Part shown: positions 35,287-43,724 of the stretch, piece by piece | Numbering within the stretch: position 1 is the stretch's first letter | Layout of the letters: each line of letters opens with the position of its first letter | Assembly: GCF_014295035.1 (NCBI RefSeq) | Contig: NZ_CP060404.1 | Location: 4,996,501 to 5,060,500, forward strand | DNA length: 64,000 nt | Reading direction: 5' to 3' | Source: Streptomyces buecherae | GTDB lineage: Bacteria > Actinomycetota > Actinomycetes > Streptomycetales > Streptomycetaceae | Notes under the pieces: model-generated | Told to the model about the DNA's origin: nothing | Database searches by the model: none | Seen by the model: the letters and a program-made list of their open reading frames with translations, nothing else | Translations under genes and position numbers: made by a program

Positions 35287-35973
35287 GTGCATATGATTAA
35301 CATGCTTGGCGTGGCAACGTCGAGACCGAAAATTCCGAGCGAGCTACGCCGACGAGTACTCATTGAAGCTGGCCATCGCTGCGCGATTCCGACTTGTAAG
35401 TCTACGCCTGTCGAGATTGCGCACATTATCCCGTGGGCGAAAACGCGAAAGCATGAGTTCAAAAATCTAATTGCGCTATGCCCGACGTGTCACACCCGTT
35501 TCGATGACCCGCATGGCCCTATAGATCGAAAGGCCATGCGTCGATACAAGGCGAACTTGAATTCCCTCCTGACGGTCAACCTTGTCAATCGAAACGGGCA
35601 AGCCAAGCTGCTTGCTGCTTACCAGGAGCTGAGGGAGAGGCTCGCGGAGTGGCTTCCGGCCGAGGTGGAGTATGCGGAAATCAAGTCTCGTCGATCTTCA
35701 ACACGCGAGAAAATCGAAAAAGGGAAGTCGGATGCAGTGAATAAGCTCGCATGGGCGATCGGCGCTGCAGCCGACTTTCAATCGGCCTGGGGTGATTCAG
35801 AAGTTTCTGATTTGGCTGGAGCAATCTTTTACCATGTGGTCGACTGGTGTGATGAAATCGAGGAAGCACCGTTCCCTCTTCCGGCAGACTTGAAGCGGCG
35901 GGATATTTTGGAGGAAATTTCAGAAGCTTCGACAGACCTTCATCTGATGATATGTGAAGAGCTTTCGATGTAG
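35287..35973 (+). CDS. HNH endonuclease domain protein
   Basis: A 228-residue protein. The N-terminal 75 residues form an HNH domain: C32 and C37, H46 in EIAHIIPWAK, N60 in KNLIALC, then C65, C68 and H69 in CPTCHTRFDD, so metal and zinc ligands are all present. The remaining 150 residues are helical (REKIEKGKSDAVNKLAWAIG) without a known motif, perhaps a target-recognition or oligomer part. The DNA is AT-richer than the flanks (line 35701-35760 is 50% GC). Several starts (35287, 35293, 35302) are possible. Likely defence or mobile cargo. Confidence 0.75.
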   Translation: MHMINMLGVATSRPKIPSELRRRVLIEAGHRCAIPTCKSTPVEIAHIIPWAKTRKHEFKNLIALCPTCHTRFDDPHGPIDRKAMRRYKANLNSLLTVNLVNRNGQAKLLAAYQELRERLAEWLPAEVEYAEIKSRRSSTREKIEKGKSDAVNKLAWAIGAAADFQSAWGDSEVSDLAGAIFYHVVDWCDEIEEAPFPLPADLKRRDILEEISEASTDLHLMICEELSM

Positions 35974-36087
35974 AGCATGCCACCCCAAATGAACGGTTGG
36001 GCATATGGGTAACAACCCAGCCTACTTGGGCATTGAGACTCTGCCACCCTCTCGGCTGCTGCGCCACCCACCACAGCCCTTAACCGC

Positions 36088-36858
36088 CTAGAAGTCAGGT
36101 AGCTTATCCCGTCGATACAATCGGGCCTTACGGTAGACATAGAACGGATCTGCATCCGACAAATTCCATTCCCACCGATACATCACACCGATGTACCCCA
36201 CCGTCATGGAACTTGAAAACATCACCAACCGCCCTTTTGACCGGCTTACCGCTCCCGTCATAGGGCCGAATCCCTCACCGATTATCCAATCCTCGCTCTT
36301 CCGCGAGCCCTTATGCAGCTCCCAGAGTGCTGAATCTTTGTACATCACCATGTGCACACTCGGGACTCGATTGGCCCCATTCAGAAAGTCGACGAACTCC
36401 GGAGGGACTGGGTAGCCATCATGCTCAACACGACAACCGATCTGCTTCACAAAGTATCGAGCGAGATTGAGTGCCTGCGTGGACCAATCATCGCCATAGA
36501 TGCGCTTCATGTCGACATACCGGGAGCGATGGAGGCGCCGCCCATGGCTCCACAAGTAGTCAACGAAGCCGTCATAGGCAAAGCCGAAGGGCTGACTCCT
36601 AGCATTATTGCACGAAGCGCAGAGATTTGCTCGAAATCTCACATGCTGGGACTTCTTGATGGAGCGAATCTCCCGGCGGAACTCGCCACCCACCCATACT
36701 AGATTCCCTTCAGAGCCTTGAGAAAGTCGCTTCAAGTTCTTTAGCTTGAACTTATGCTCTTGCGAGTCTGCGACTGCTCCGCACCACCAGCAGAGTCCAG
36801 TCGGGGCCACCTTGTACGCATCGAGGTCATCGCCTTGCAGGAAGTCGTTATCGCTCAC
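36088..36858 (-). CDS. putative zinc/HNH-like nuclease
   Basis: A 256-residue protein; GTG 36858 was chosen since CGGAGG lies just before it. The N-terminal part has C23 and C26 (CWWCG), then SQEHKFKLKNLKR with H35, and C80/C83 in LCASCNNARSQPF. This CxxC...EH...CxxCNN layout resembles HNH/beta-beta-alpha-metal nucleases, with N84 possibly the HNH asparagine, but no close family is known to me. The C-terminal 150 residues contain beta strands (VSVHMVMYKDSALWELHKG-like). Convergent with the HNH gene and next to the HEPN gene, in low-GC DNA. Confidence 0.55.
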   Translation of the reverse strand: MSDNDFLQGDDLDAYKVAPTGLCWWCGAVADSQEHKFKLKNLKRLSQGSEGNLVWVGGEFRREIRSIKKSQHVRFRANLCASCNNARSQPFGFAYDGFVDYLWSHGRRLHRSRYVDMKRIYGDDWSTQALNLARYFVKQIGCRVEHDGYPVPPEFVDFLNGANRVPSVHMVMYKDSALWELHKGSRKSEDWIIGEGFGPMTGAVSRSKGRLVMFSSSMTVGYIGVMYRWEWNLSDADPFYVYRKARLYRRDKLPDF

Positions 36859-36963
36859 GGCGCCTCCGGTGATCTGAAACAAGGACCGGGCAACCCTCTA
36901 CGGTATTGTGAGCTTACAATCTACGAGATTCGCTCGCATTAGCATTTGCAGCATGGGCCAGTG

Positions 36964-37731
36964 TTAGTCGAACCTTCGTGTCGTCATCCCGAAGTAGTCC
37001 ATGGAGAATTTTAGAAATTCCAGTCGTGAATCCTGATCTGCTACTTCTGCGCGAACGAGATACCTGCCTCTTCCTGCCCTCTCTATGGGGAGCATCTGGA
37101 TGGAGTCTGGTTGGCGAGGTGCGGGATTTTCGAGTGTGTTCAGCTTGATCCATCCGTCGATCTGACTGTCTGAGAGGAGTTCTGGCGTGAAATCTCCGAA
37201 CAGAGTGACGGCCAAGGGGCTGTAGTCGATGGAAAAAGATCCAGAGCTCTCATTCCAGGAGAAGTCGTAGCTGTCGAGAGGCGAGAGATAGTCGATGGTT
37301 CCCTTCAGGAACCACCAGCAAACTTCCCGATAGTCTTCGCACTCGTCCAAAGTAGGCGGCTCTGCCCCATCGTGCTCAACTGCGTTGCGTAGCCGTCGGA
37401 GGCGGCGGAGCGTACGTTGAAGGATTACGCCCCAATTTTCGAGGAGGCCAAGGCGGCCGAAATTTTTCGACTCGGGATACTGGCTGAAGTCATATATCGA
37501 GTTCAGGTGTTCCAGTCGCGCGTCAACGGCGCGCTTGAGGGCTAGGACGGCGTCGATCCGGTCGTAGTCGCCGTGATGATTAGAGAGACGATATGCCGCA
37601 TGGTTGAAAGAGGCTTCGGCTCGCGAGATCATTGCTCGATCGTAATCGTTAATACCGTTTTTTCCGTGGCCGCTCTCGGTGAATTCGTGCAGGCCGTTTT
37701 CCATCCACCAGTCTGACTTGATGCTCTCCAT
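36964..37731 (-). CDS. HEPN-type protein, possible toxin or RNase
   Basis: A 255-residue soluble protein. The helix RLRRLRNAVEHDG contains R115-N116 and H120, the RNxxxH signature of HEPN domains, which act as RNases in many toxin and defence systems. Before it lie helices around ALKRAVDARLEHLNSIYDF; after it a beta-rich C-terminal half (SIDYSPLAVTLFGD, GRYLVRAEVADQD) of unknown type. No antitoxin-like partner is obvious; the adjacent zinc protein on the same strand, 105 bp downstream, could be one component. The low-GC composition matches that gene and the HNH gene, supporting joint acquisition. Confidence 0.65.
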   Translation of the reverse strand: MESIKSDWWMENGLHEFTESGHGKNGINDYDRAMISRAEASFNHAAYRLSNHHGDYDRIDAVLALKRAVDARLEHLNSIYDFSQYPESKNFGRLGLLENWGVILQRTLRRLRRLRNAVEHDGAEPPTLDECEDYREVCWWFLKGTIDYLSPLDSYDFSWNESSGSFSIDYSPLAVTLFGDFTPELLSDSQIDGWIKLNTLENPAPRQPDSIQMLPIERAGRGRYLVRAEVADQDSRLEFLKFSMDYFGMTTRRFD

Positions 37732-38161
37732 GTGGTCATGCTAACGGTACCTGCGGCGAGGCTAAACCAAATATGCCGTCTGTTTGACCCGACATGAAGG
37801 TTGTGGCCGCCGAAGCGTCGTGAGCGCTCCTTCGAACGTATGGCAGCTGTCGGAGGGGGCTGTCGGTCGAGGAAGTGGGCTCGCTTCCCGGGGGCGACCC
37901 CTGGGCTCCCCCTGGGCCATCCGGCGCTCCCCGAGGTCACTCGGCGACGACCGCCAGTGACAGTCGACAACGCAGTCAGTAGCGAACCCCCGGTCACAGT
38001 CCCCCGACCAAACGGGTTACCGCTCAAGCCTGGGCCCAGGCAAGATGGGGTGTTTCTCGCCGTGACCTGGAGCAGCAGTGATTAGCCCATCGAGCGATTG
38101 TGGGCACTACGCCGGCACTGTACGTTCCCGCTCACGGATCGATGTAGCGCAGGGAGCGGGG
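37732..38161. other. 430-bp intergenic region at the right edge of the AT-rich cargo
   Basis: No gene supported. GC content rises again from about 37,800. It holds the upstream regions of the divergent HEPN gene and the 141-residue gene. Confidence 0.45.
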
Positions 38162-38587
38162 ATGTCTGGATACGGCCGCGCGGACAGTGAGTGGGACGAG
38201 CTGGTACATGTCGGTCATGACTTTCTCGTCGAGCGAGCAAAGCGGGGCAAGCTCACCTCGTACACCGAGCTCAACGTGACTCTGGCCAGGCGAACAGGTT
38301 GCCGTCCCTTCGGCTTCGAGCGTGTTGACGAGCGAGCCGCGATGGGGCATCTGCTCGGACTGATCGTGGAACGAGACCAGGAGATCGCCCCCTCAAACCC
38401 GCCTCTCATGCTCTCGGCCCTGGTGAACTACCTGGGTGCCAACGACGCTGGCTCTGGCTTCTATCAGTTGGCCAAGGAGCTCCAGCTTCTACCCATGAGC
38501 GCATCGGCAGATGAGAAGTTCGGCTTAAGGGTCAAGCAAGTGAAGCAGCTCTATGAACGCCATGGAGCTGGCCCAGCGGTGGCCTGA
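38162..38587 (+). CDS. hypothetical protein
   Basis: A 141-residue soluble protein starting at ATG with GGGAGCGGGG upstream. It contains WDELVHVGHDFLVERAKRGK, then TSYTELNVTLARRTG and RAAMGHLLGLI, and ends with LMLSALVNYLGANDAG and GFYQLAKELQLLP. The second block looks like a small helical domain found in several streptomycete proteins of unknown role. It is the last gene before the right element border. No catalytic residues stand out. Confidence 0.6.
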   Translation: MSGYGRADSEWDELVHVGHDFLVERAKRGKLTSYTELNVTLARRTGCRPFGFERVDERAAMGHLLGLIVERDQEIAPSNPPLMLSALVNYLGANDAGSGFYQLAKELQLLPMSASADEKFGLRVKQVKQLYERHGAGPAVA

Positions 38588-39246
38588 GATCAAGCACCCG
38601 GAGTGTCTAACTGCGTGATAACGCCGGCAAACAGCGGCGGACACCTGCACACATCTGCGGACCATCGCAGCAGGTAAGAGGCGCACCGGCCCCTGGTCGA
38701 GCGCCCACCCACATTGCTTCGGGACGAAGCGGTCGCTCCGGTAGGGCGCCCTATACGACCGACGAGGCTCCCCGACCTGTCCGGAGTGCAGCCAGCCCAT
38801 GAAGTCCGGCCGCCTTGTCCTCGTCAAATGGGAGGACGACGGCCGGCGAACCTGCCGGTCGCTGTGGCGGTGTGCCGATCGGCATAGCTGGTGGAGGTGG
38901 GCAGACCGGCCGGACGAACCATTGGAGGTCTGCCCGGTCCCGGGTCTGTTCCGCTGACATCCAACGTTGACATCAACGAGCACGGACAGCAGCGACAACC
39001 AGCGGCCAGGTACGGCGCCAGTGCGCGAGGTGATGCCCCACCGTGCCGGGCCCGGAGGCGGCTGCGCGCTCACCGCCCGCAACGGCCACGCGCTGGCCCG
39101 GGAGCGGCTACGCGCCGGCTCAGGCCGGCCCGACCCGGCCCGGCTCGGCGCCGGCCTGGTGCTCGTGAGCGTGGCGGTCGTACGGGCGCGGAGCCCTGGC
39201 GGGAGGCGTCGGGTGGCGGGCGGAGAGGGAGAGGGCCGGGCGAGGG
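38588..39246. other. 659-bp region with the element's right end
   Basis: No gene supported. The repeats at 38954-38979 mark the probable right end. Beyond it, 39,000-39,240 is chromosomal GC-rich sequence. I looked for a copy of the tRNA-Thr 3' end and did not find one. Confidence 0.5.
38954..38979 (+). repeat. right tandem 13-mers matching the left end
   Basis: CTGACATCCAACG and TTGACATCAACGA lie head to tail in the same orientation as the copies at 29158-29183. Confidence 0.6.
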
Positions 39247-39444
39247 TCAGGGGCGCGAGCCTTGGTCGTCGTCGGGCTCCTGCTCGTAGTCGTCGGGGGT
39301 GATGTTGGCCTCGTCCATCGCCTCGCGCAGGGTTCGGCCCGTCGCGCCGGGGGTTTGCTCTTCGTCCTTCTGGTGCGTGTCCGGGTCGCCGAGCACGTCG
39401 TCCGTCTTCGAGGTCTTGCGGCGGCTCTCCTCGGGAGTCGTCAT
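39247..39444 (-). CDS. small acidic hypothetical protein
   Basis: A 65-residue hydrophilic protein from ATG 39444 with GGAGGG six bases upstream. It reads MTTPEESRRKTSKTDDVLGD and ends with DYEQEPDDDQGSRP. The central LREAMDEANITPDDYE may form a short helix. Charge-rich and probably disordered; function unknown. Confidence 0.55.
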   Translation of the reverse strand: MTTPEESRRKTSKTDDVLGDPDTHQKDEEQTPGATGRTLREAMDEANITPDDYEQEPDDDQGSRP

Positions 39445-39888
39445 CGTCCCTCCGTTCGTGGGGGTGTGCTGGTGGTGTGGTGTGTGCCGCTTGTCCGGGT
39501 TCGAGTGGTTGGCGGGTACCCCGGGGGCGGCTGAGCACACGGGGGAGCGTGGTGCGTTTGTCGGCCTTGCGGTGTGGGCACCCGGGCCCAGCGAATCCGT
39601 GGGGTTGGCGCGCGGGGGTGTGGTGCGAGCAGTCGCTCGCGATAGTCGTGAGGCAGTCCGCGCGGGAAGTAGAGGCGCGTCGGGCGACACGGCGACTCAC
39701 CGAAGGATGGTGGCCGGGGCGGGCGGCGCCGCAGGTCACCTCGGAGCCGGCCCCCGCCGCCCGCAGCCCCTTCGGCGACGCCCCGCCGATTCCAGCCGCC
39801 CCTTCGGCGGCGCCACGTGCCGCCGTCGGCCGGGCGGGAACCCGGGGCGGTGGTACCACCACCCTCGACGCGAGGAGGACGAACGACG
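39445..39888. other. 444-bp intergenic region
   Basis: No gene supported. Open frames on both strands are Arg/Pro/Gly-rich. The right end carries GAGGAGGACGAACGACG, the ribosome site of the next gene. Confidence 0.4.
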
Positions 39889-40241
39889 ATGAGCGAAGCG
39901 AACCGCAGCGACCTTCCGCTGCCCGACTACGACGGGCTCCCCCTCGGGGAACTCCAGCACCGCATCCGCGCCCTGGACGCGACGGAGTTGCGGACTCTGC
40001 TGGCGTACGAGCGGGACCACGGGCAACGTACCGCCGTGGTCGAACTGCTCACCACGCGGCTGGAGCAGTTGGCGTCCGGGGCCGAGCCGACGGGGGCCGA
40101 CCCCGCGCGCCGCGTCCGCAGGCGCCGCCGCGGCGCGCGGGTTCGCCCGTGTCGCCGGCCACGTCGACCGAGCCCATCCACCCACCGCCGCATGGCACGC
40201 CGGAGCAGCACGGAAAGCCGAAGGGCAACCGGGCGGTGTGA
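39889..40241 (+). CDS. hypothetical Streptomyces protein, C-terminal frame disturbed
   Basis: Starts ATG with GAGGAGG. The first 65 residues (NRSDLPLPDYDGLPLGELQH, then LRTLLAYERDHGQRTAVVEL) form a helical domain seen in many streptomycetes. After GAEPTGADP the first frame becomes poly-Arg, while two other frames continue in turn with ASAGAAAARG and GSPVSPATSTEPIHPPPHG, then GTPEQHGKPKGNRAV and a stop at 40241, which resembles the expected tail. Two indels between about 40,100 and 40,140 would reconnect them. If no error exists, the protein reads through to 40356 with an abnormal Arg-rich tail. Confidence 0.55.
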
Positions 40242-40348
40242 CCCGCCGGGCGGGGTGAAGCGTTCCGTTTGTCGTCGGCCGCGCGCCGGGCGTAGGTGTC
40301 GACGGGCGGGCCAACTCCAGTGTCAGTGGGCCCGGTTAGCCTCGCGGT

Positions 40349-40618
40349 ATGAGTGAACGATGCATGCATGACATGGTCGTTGGGCAGTGCGTGGACTGCG
40401 CGCCCGCTCCCGAGGGGCTCGTGAAGCACGTCTTCGTGACGGCGGGGGGTTCGGTCTTCCATCGCTCGTCGGGGTGCAAGGCCCTGCGGGAGGGGCAGCA
40501 CTACGCGCTTCGCCTGGGCATGGAGAACCACCCCCCGCGCCGCGTCGTGCTGGCCGAGGCGCGGGGGGAGGGGCGAGGGGCCTGCGCCTACTGCTTCTGG
40601 GACTACCGACCCACGTGA
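40349..40618 (+). CDS. small Cys-containing hypothetical protein
   Basis: An 89-residue protein. Cysteines occur in MSERCMHDMVVGQCVDC near the N-terminus and in GCKALREG and ACAYCFWD later, spaced like a zinc-binding fold (CxxxxxxxxC, CxxC). Residues 25-85 form a mixed domain (HVFVTAGGSVFHRSSGCKAL). No family recognised. The ATG is close to a TAGCCT -10-like element, so its mRNA may be leaderless. Confidence 0.6.
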   Translation: MSERCMHDMVVGQCVDCAPAPEGLVKHVFVTAGGSVFHRSSGCKALREGQHYALRLGMENHPPRRVVLAEARGEGRGACAYCFWDYRPT

Positions 40619-40839
40619 CGTGGGCCTGACACAGGTTGCGGGGCGGACGACGTTCGAGACGCCGGCGGCCACCTGTTGAAGCGGGGAAGAGGCCATCCAC
40701 TGCGGTGCGGGGCGGTGGTGGGGCCCGCGCGCTCTGACGGGGGAGGTGGCATGGCGCGGCGGAGGGTGCGTGGGCAAGTGGGTGGCTGCTCGCGCACGCG
40801 CCCTCGCCTGTGCGACCCAGGAGTGAAGGGAGTTGGCGG

Positions 40840-41901
40840 CTACGGGTTACGGGGGATGTAGGCCATGCCGTGTGCGCCGGGCTCGCCCCGCTTGGGGATC
40901 TCCAGGCGGGTCAGCCGTTCCAGCGTGTCGAGGTGGACCACGTCCACGGTGGAGGACGCGGCGCAGGCGACGTAGCCGAGCTGGCCGTCGGGTGACGAGG
41001 TGATGGTCAGGGGGGCCAGGCCGACCTCGACGCTGCCGAGCCGCGCGTGGTCGTCGGTGGCGAAGACGGTGAGCCGCCCGGGCGCGTGTCGGCCGAGTTG
41101 GGAGTCCGGGGTGGGCTCCATGCGTACCTCGCCGACCAGGAGTTTGCCGGTGGCGGTGGCGTGCACCGGGAGCATGACGTGGTCGGTCGCGAGGGTGTCG
41201 GTCACGGTCGCGGTCCGCGGGTCGATGACGCGGACGCCGGGGGTGGGGCGGGCGCCGGGGGCGTTGCCGGTGGGGCCGAAGGCCGCGTACGGGGCGGCGA
41301 CGAACACCTTCGAACCGTCGGGCGAGAAGGCGAGGCCCTCGCTGCCCGGCACCTCGACCTTGGCGGTGAGGGTGCCGCGTTCGAGGTCCACGACGGAGAC
41401 GAAGGGCGCCTCCTTGTTGCTGGCGCAGCCCACGGTGCCCGTGGGGTCGATGACGAACCAGTGCGGCCCGGGGGCGTCGGTGTCGATGCGTCCGATGGGG
41501 CGACGGGTCGCGGTGTCGATGACGACGACGCCGCCGGGGCGGTCGGCGGAGCCCTCGACGCTGACGTAGAGGCGACCGCGTACGGGGTCGAGCGCCAGCC
41601 CGTGCGGGCCGTGCTCGGGGGCGAGGTCGACGACCTCGACGACGCGGCGGGTGTCGGCGTCGATGACGGTGAGTTCGCTGCGCCGGCCGGTGTTGGCGTG
41701 GTAGTAGCCGGAGTTGTACGCGGTGGAGCACCACAGGAGGCGCTGGGTCGGGTCGAAGCACAGTTCGTGCGGTTCGGCGATGACCTCGACGGTGTCGAGG
41801 TGCCGGTCGGTGGCGGCGTCGTAGAACGACACGGTGGGGCCGCTCTGGCTGACCACGGCCACGACGTCGCCTGCCAACTGGGCGCGGACGGACTGCTGCA
41901 C
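40840..41901 (-). CDS. YncE-like beta-propeller protein
   Basis: A 353-residue seven-bladed propeller from GTG 41901 with GGGAG six bases upstream. Repeats such as VVEVVDLAPEHGPHGLALDP, GRIDTDAPGPHWFVIDP, VPGSEGLAFSPDG and VGLAPLTITSSPDG show the YVTN/SMP-30-like pattern. No signal peptide is visible, so it is probably cytoplasmic, unlike periplasmic YncE. Possible lactonase or scaffold; substrate unknown. Divergent from the LysR gene across 138 bp, the classic arrangement of a LysR target. Confidence 0.8.
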   Translation of the reverse strand: MQQSVRAQLAGDVVAVVSQSGPTVSFYDAATDRHLDTVEVIAEPHELCFDPTQRLLWCSTAYNSGYYHANTGRRSELTVIDADTRRVVEVVDLAPEHGPHGLALDPVRGRLYVSVEGSADRPGGVVVIDTATRRPIGRIDTDAPGPHWFVIDPTGTVGCASNKEAPFVSVVDLERGTLTAKVEVPGSEGLAFSPDGSKVFVAAPYAAFGPTGNAPGARPTPGVRVIDPRTATVTDTLATDHVMLPVHATATGKLLVGEVRMEPTPDSQLGRHAPGRLTVFATDDHARLGSVEVGLAPLTITSSPDGQLGYVACAASSTVDVVHLDTLERLTRLEIPKRGEPGAHGMAYIPRNP

Positions 41902-42039
41902 GGAGTTCTCCCGGTGGGTTGCTGTCCCGCTCGTTCGCGGGTGACTCCACTCTCGGCAGTCGGCCACTCCACGGGCAATGCAAAGATGGGCACGGCATTG
42001 TTGCGCCCAGCGGAATGACCCTGGACGGGTGGTGTGGGG

Positions 42040-42945
42040 ATGGACCTGAACCTGCTGCGGGCGCTGGACGCGCTGCTCCAGGAGAACAGCGTGACGCGGG
42101 CGGCCGAGCGGCTGGGCACCTCGCCCGCCGCCACCAGCCGGATGCTCGCCAAGCTGCGCCGGGCGGCCGGCGATCCGCTGCTCGTCCGGGCGGGCCAGGA
42201 GTTGGTGCCGACGCCGCGCGCGCTGGAGTTGCGCGAGGAGGTGAGCGCGCTGGTGCGGCGCTCCGACGCGCTGTTCCGGCCGGCGAGCGCGTTCGACGTC
42301 GCGGGTCTGCGGCGTACGTTCACCGTCCAGGCCGCCGACCTGCTGCTGACCGGCCTCGCCGGGCCGCTGCTCGAACGGGTCCACGGCGCGGCGCCGCAGG
42401 TGGACGTGGTGTTCCTGGCGGAGACGCTGGAGGGCGGGCCCGCGCTGCGACAGGGCCACGCCGACCTGGAGTTGGGCGTCCTCGGGCACCTCGACCCGGA
42501 GACCCGCGCCGAGACGCTGACCGAGGTGCCGATGGTGGGCGTCGCGCGCAGCGGCCACCCACTGTTCGACGGGCCGATCGACGCGCGACGCTTCGCCGAG
42601 GCCGACCACATCGGGGTGTCCCGGCGCGGCCGGCGACACGGCCCGATCGACGCCGAACTGGCCCGCCGCGAGCTGCGGCGCCGGGTGGCCGTCGTGGTGC
42701 CCAGCTACACCAGCGCGATGATGCTCGCCAGCACCAGCGACCTGGTCTCGCTCACCCTCGCCGACTGGCTGCCCGAGACCATGGCCGCCCTGGGCCTGCG
42801 CACGTTCCCGCTGCCGCTGGGCCTCCCGCCCGTGGCCATCGGCATGGCCTGGCACCCCCGTAACTCCGCTGACCACGCGCACCGTTGGTTCCGCTCCCAC
42901 GTCAGGGCCGTGGCGGTGGGCGCGCTGGGCGGCGGCCGGTCCTGA
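42040..42945 (+). CDS. LysR family transcriptional regulator
   Basis: A 301-residue regulator. The N-terminal helix-turn-helix LDALLQENSVTRAAERLGTS with SRMLAKLRRAAGDPLLVRAG is the LysR signature; the rest is a type 2 periplasmic-binding-like sensor (FTVQAADLLLTGLAGPLL, MMLASTSDLVSLTLADWL). Divergent to the propeller gene, which it probably controls through their shared 138-bp promoter. ATG 42040 was preferred to a GTG two codons earlier. Effector unknown. Confidence 0.85.
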   Translation: MDLNLLRALDALLQENSVTRAAERLGTSPAATSRMLAKLRRAAGDPLLVRAGQELVPTPRALELREEVSALVRRSDALFRPASAFDVAGLRRTFTVQAADLLLTGLAGPLLERVHGAAPQVDVVFLAETLEGGPALRQGHADLELGVLGHLDPETRAETLTEVPMVGVARSGHPLFDGPIDARRFAEADHIGVSRRGRRHGPIDAELARRELRRRVAVVVPSYTSAMMLASTSDLVSLTLADWLPETMAALGLRTFPLPLGLPPVAIGMAWHPRNSADHAHRWFRSHVRAVAVGALGGGRS

Positions 42946-43316
42946 CGTACGCGGACGTCGCCGGGCCGGCGGGCCCCGTCGCCCGGGGCCGGCCCACGTG
43001 CGGGCGCCTCGGCCCCGGCGCCCGGACCAGCCCGCGCGAAGACCCGACCCCCGGCTTCGGCCCCCGGGCCGGCTTCGCTGGCCAGTGGAAAATGCGTTGG
43101 CTGGGGCATGGCCGTGCGTGACAGGCTGGCGCTGTCCATCCGTACGCCGTGTGGCCTGCTGACCTGTGCCGCAAGGCGCCCGGTGGGCGCGTCGTCGGCC
43201 CCGCCCGTTGCCGGCACAGGTAGCCGGTCGCCGGCCCGGTCGCCGGCCATGCGTGTGGGGCGCGACCGTTTGCTGTGACCGTCCGTTTCGACCGCTGCCC
43301 CGCGAGGAGTCGCGCC
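42946..43316. other. 371-bp intergenic region
   Basis: No gene or clear repeat recognised. The last bases hold GAGGAG before the RidA-like start. Confidence 0.4.
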
Positions 43317-43724
43317 ATGGCCCGTGCCGTCAGTCTCATCCGTTCCGCCTCGCTGTCCGACGTCGCCGAGTACGCGTACGCCGCCACCGCGCCCGCCGAC
43401 GCGCGGCTGATCTTCCTCGCCGGGGCCTGCCCGCTCAACGCCGACGGGAGCACGGCGGCCGTGGGGGACTACGCGGGCCAGGCCGCCAAGGCGCTGGAGA
43501 ACCTGCGCACCGCGCTCGCGGACGCGGGGGCCGAGCTGACGGACGTCATCAGCACCCGGGTGCTCGTGGCCTCGCAGCGCCAGGCCGACCTGGTCACCGC
43601 CTGGAAGGTGGTCAGGGACGGGTTCGGCGACCACGACGTGCCGAGCACGCTGATGGGGGTCACCGTGCTCGGATACGCGGACCAGCTCGTGGAGATCGAG
43701 TCCGTGGCGGCCGTGCTCGACTGA
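43317..43724 (+). CDS. RidA/YjgF family protein
   Basis: A 135-residue protein of the RidA trimer fold, which hydrolyses reactive enamine/imine intermediates or does related chemistry. Visible features: YAYAATAPADARLIFLAGAC, VGDYAGQAAKALENL, ADAGAELTDVISTRVLVAS, then TLMGVTVLGYADQLVEIES. In RidA the key arginine sits just before the end of the fold (RxxV); here the place is taken by LMGVTVL without a clear Arg, so it is more likely a non-deaminase member. ATG 43317 follows GAGGAG. Confidence 0.8.
   Translation: MARAVSLIRSASLSDVAEYAYAATAPADARLIFLAGACPLNADGSTAAVGDYAGQAAKALENLRTALADAGAELTDVISTRVLVASQRQADLVTAWKVVRDGFGDHDVPSTLMGVTVLGYADQLVEIESVAAVLD

Larger units (their letters stand above)
29155..38985. 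mobile_element. decayed actinomycete integrative and conjugative element (pSAM2/AICE type)
   Basis: Bounded on the left by tRNA-Thr and on the right by repeats at 38954-38979 that match those at 29158-29183. Recognisable parts: integrase remnant, DUF2637 spread-protein remnant, TraB/FtsK translocase, small conserved element protein, KorSA-like repressor, Pif-like Nudix protein and RsbW-like ATPase. Replication initiator, excisionase and the N-terminal half of the integrase are missing at about 29,930-29,990. No second copy of the tRNA 3' end was found on the right. So it is probably immobile. The segment 35,270-37,740 has clearly lower GC and different cargo. Confidence 0.8.

Noticed and set aside
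38946..38960. TCTGTTCCGCTGACA as a second copy of the tRNA-flanking sequence TCTGTGCGCTGACCA
   Set aside because: Similarity is short and gapped and lies just outside the tRNA; not enough to call attR.
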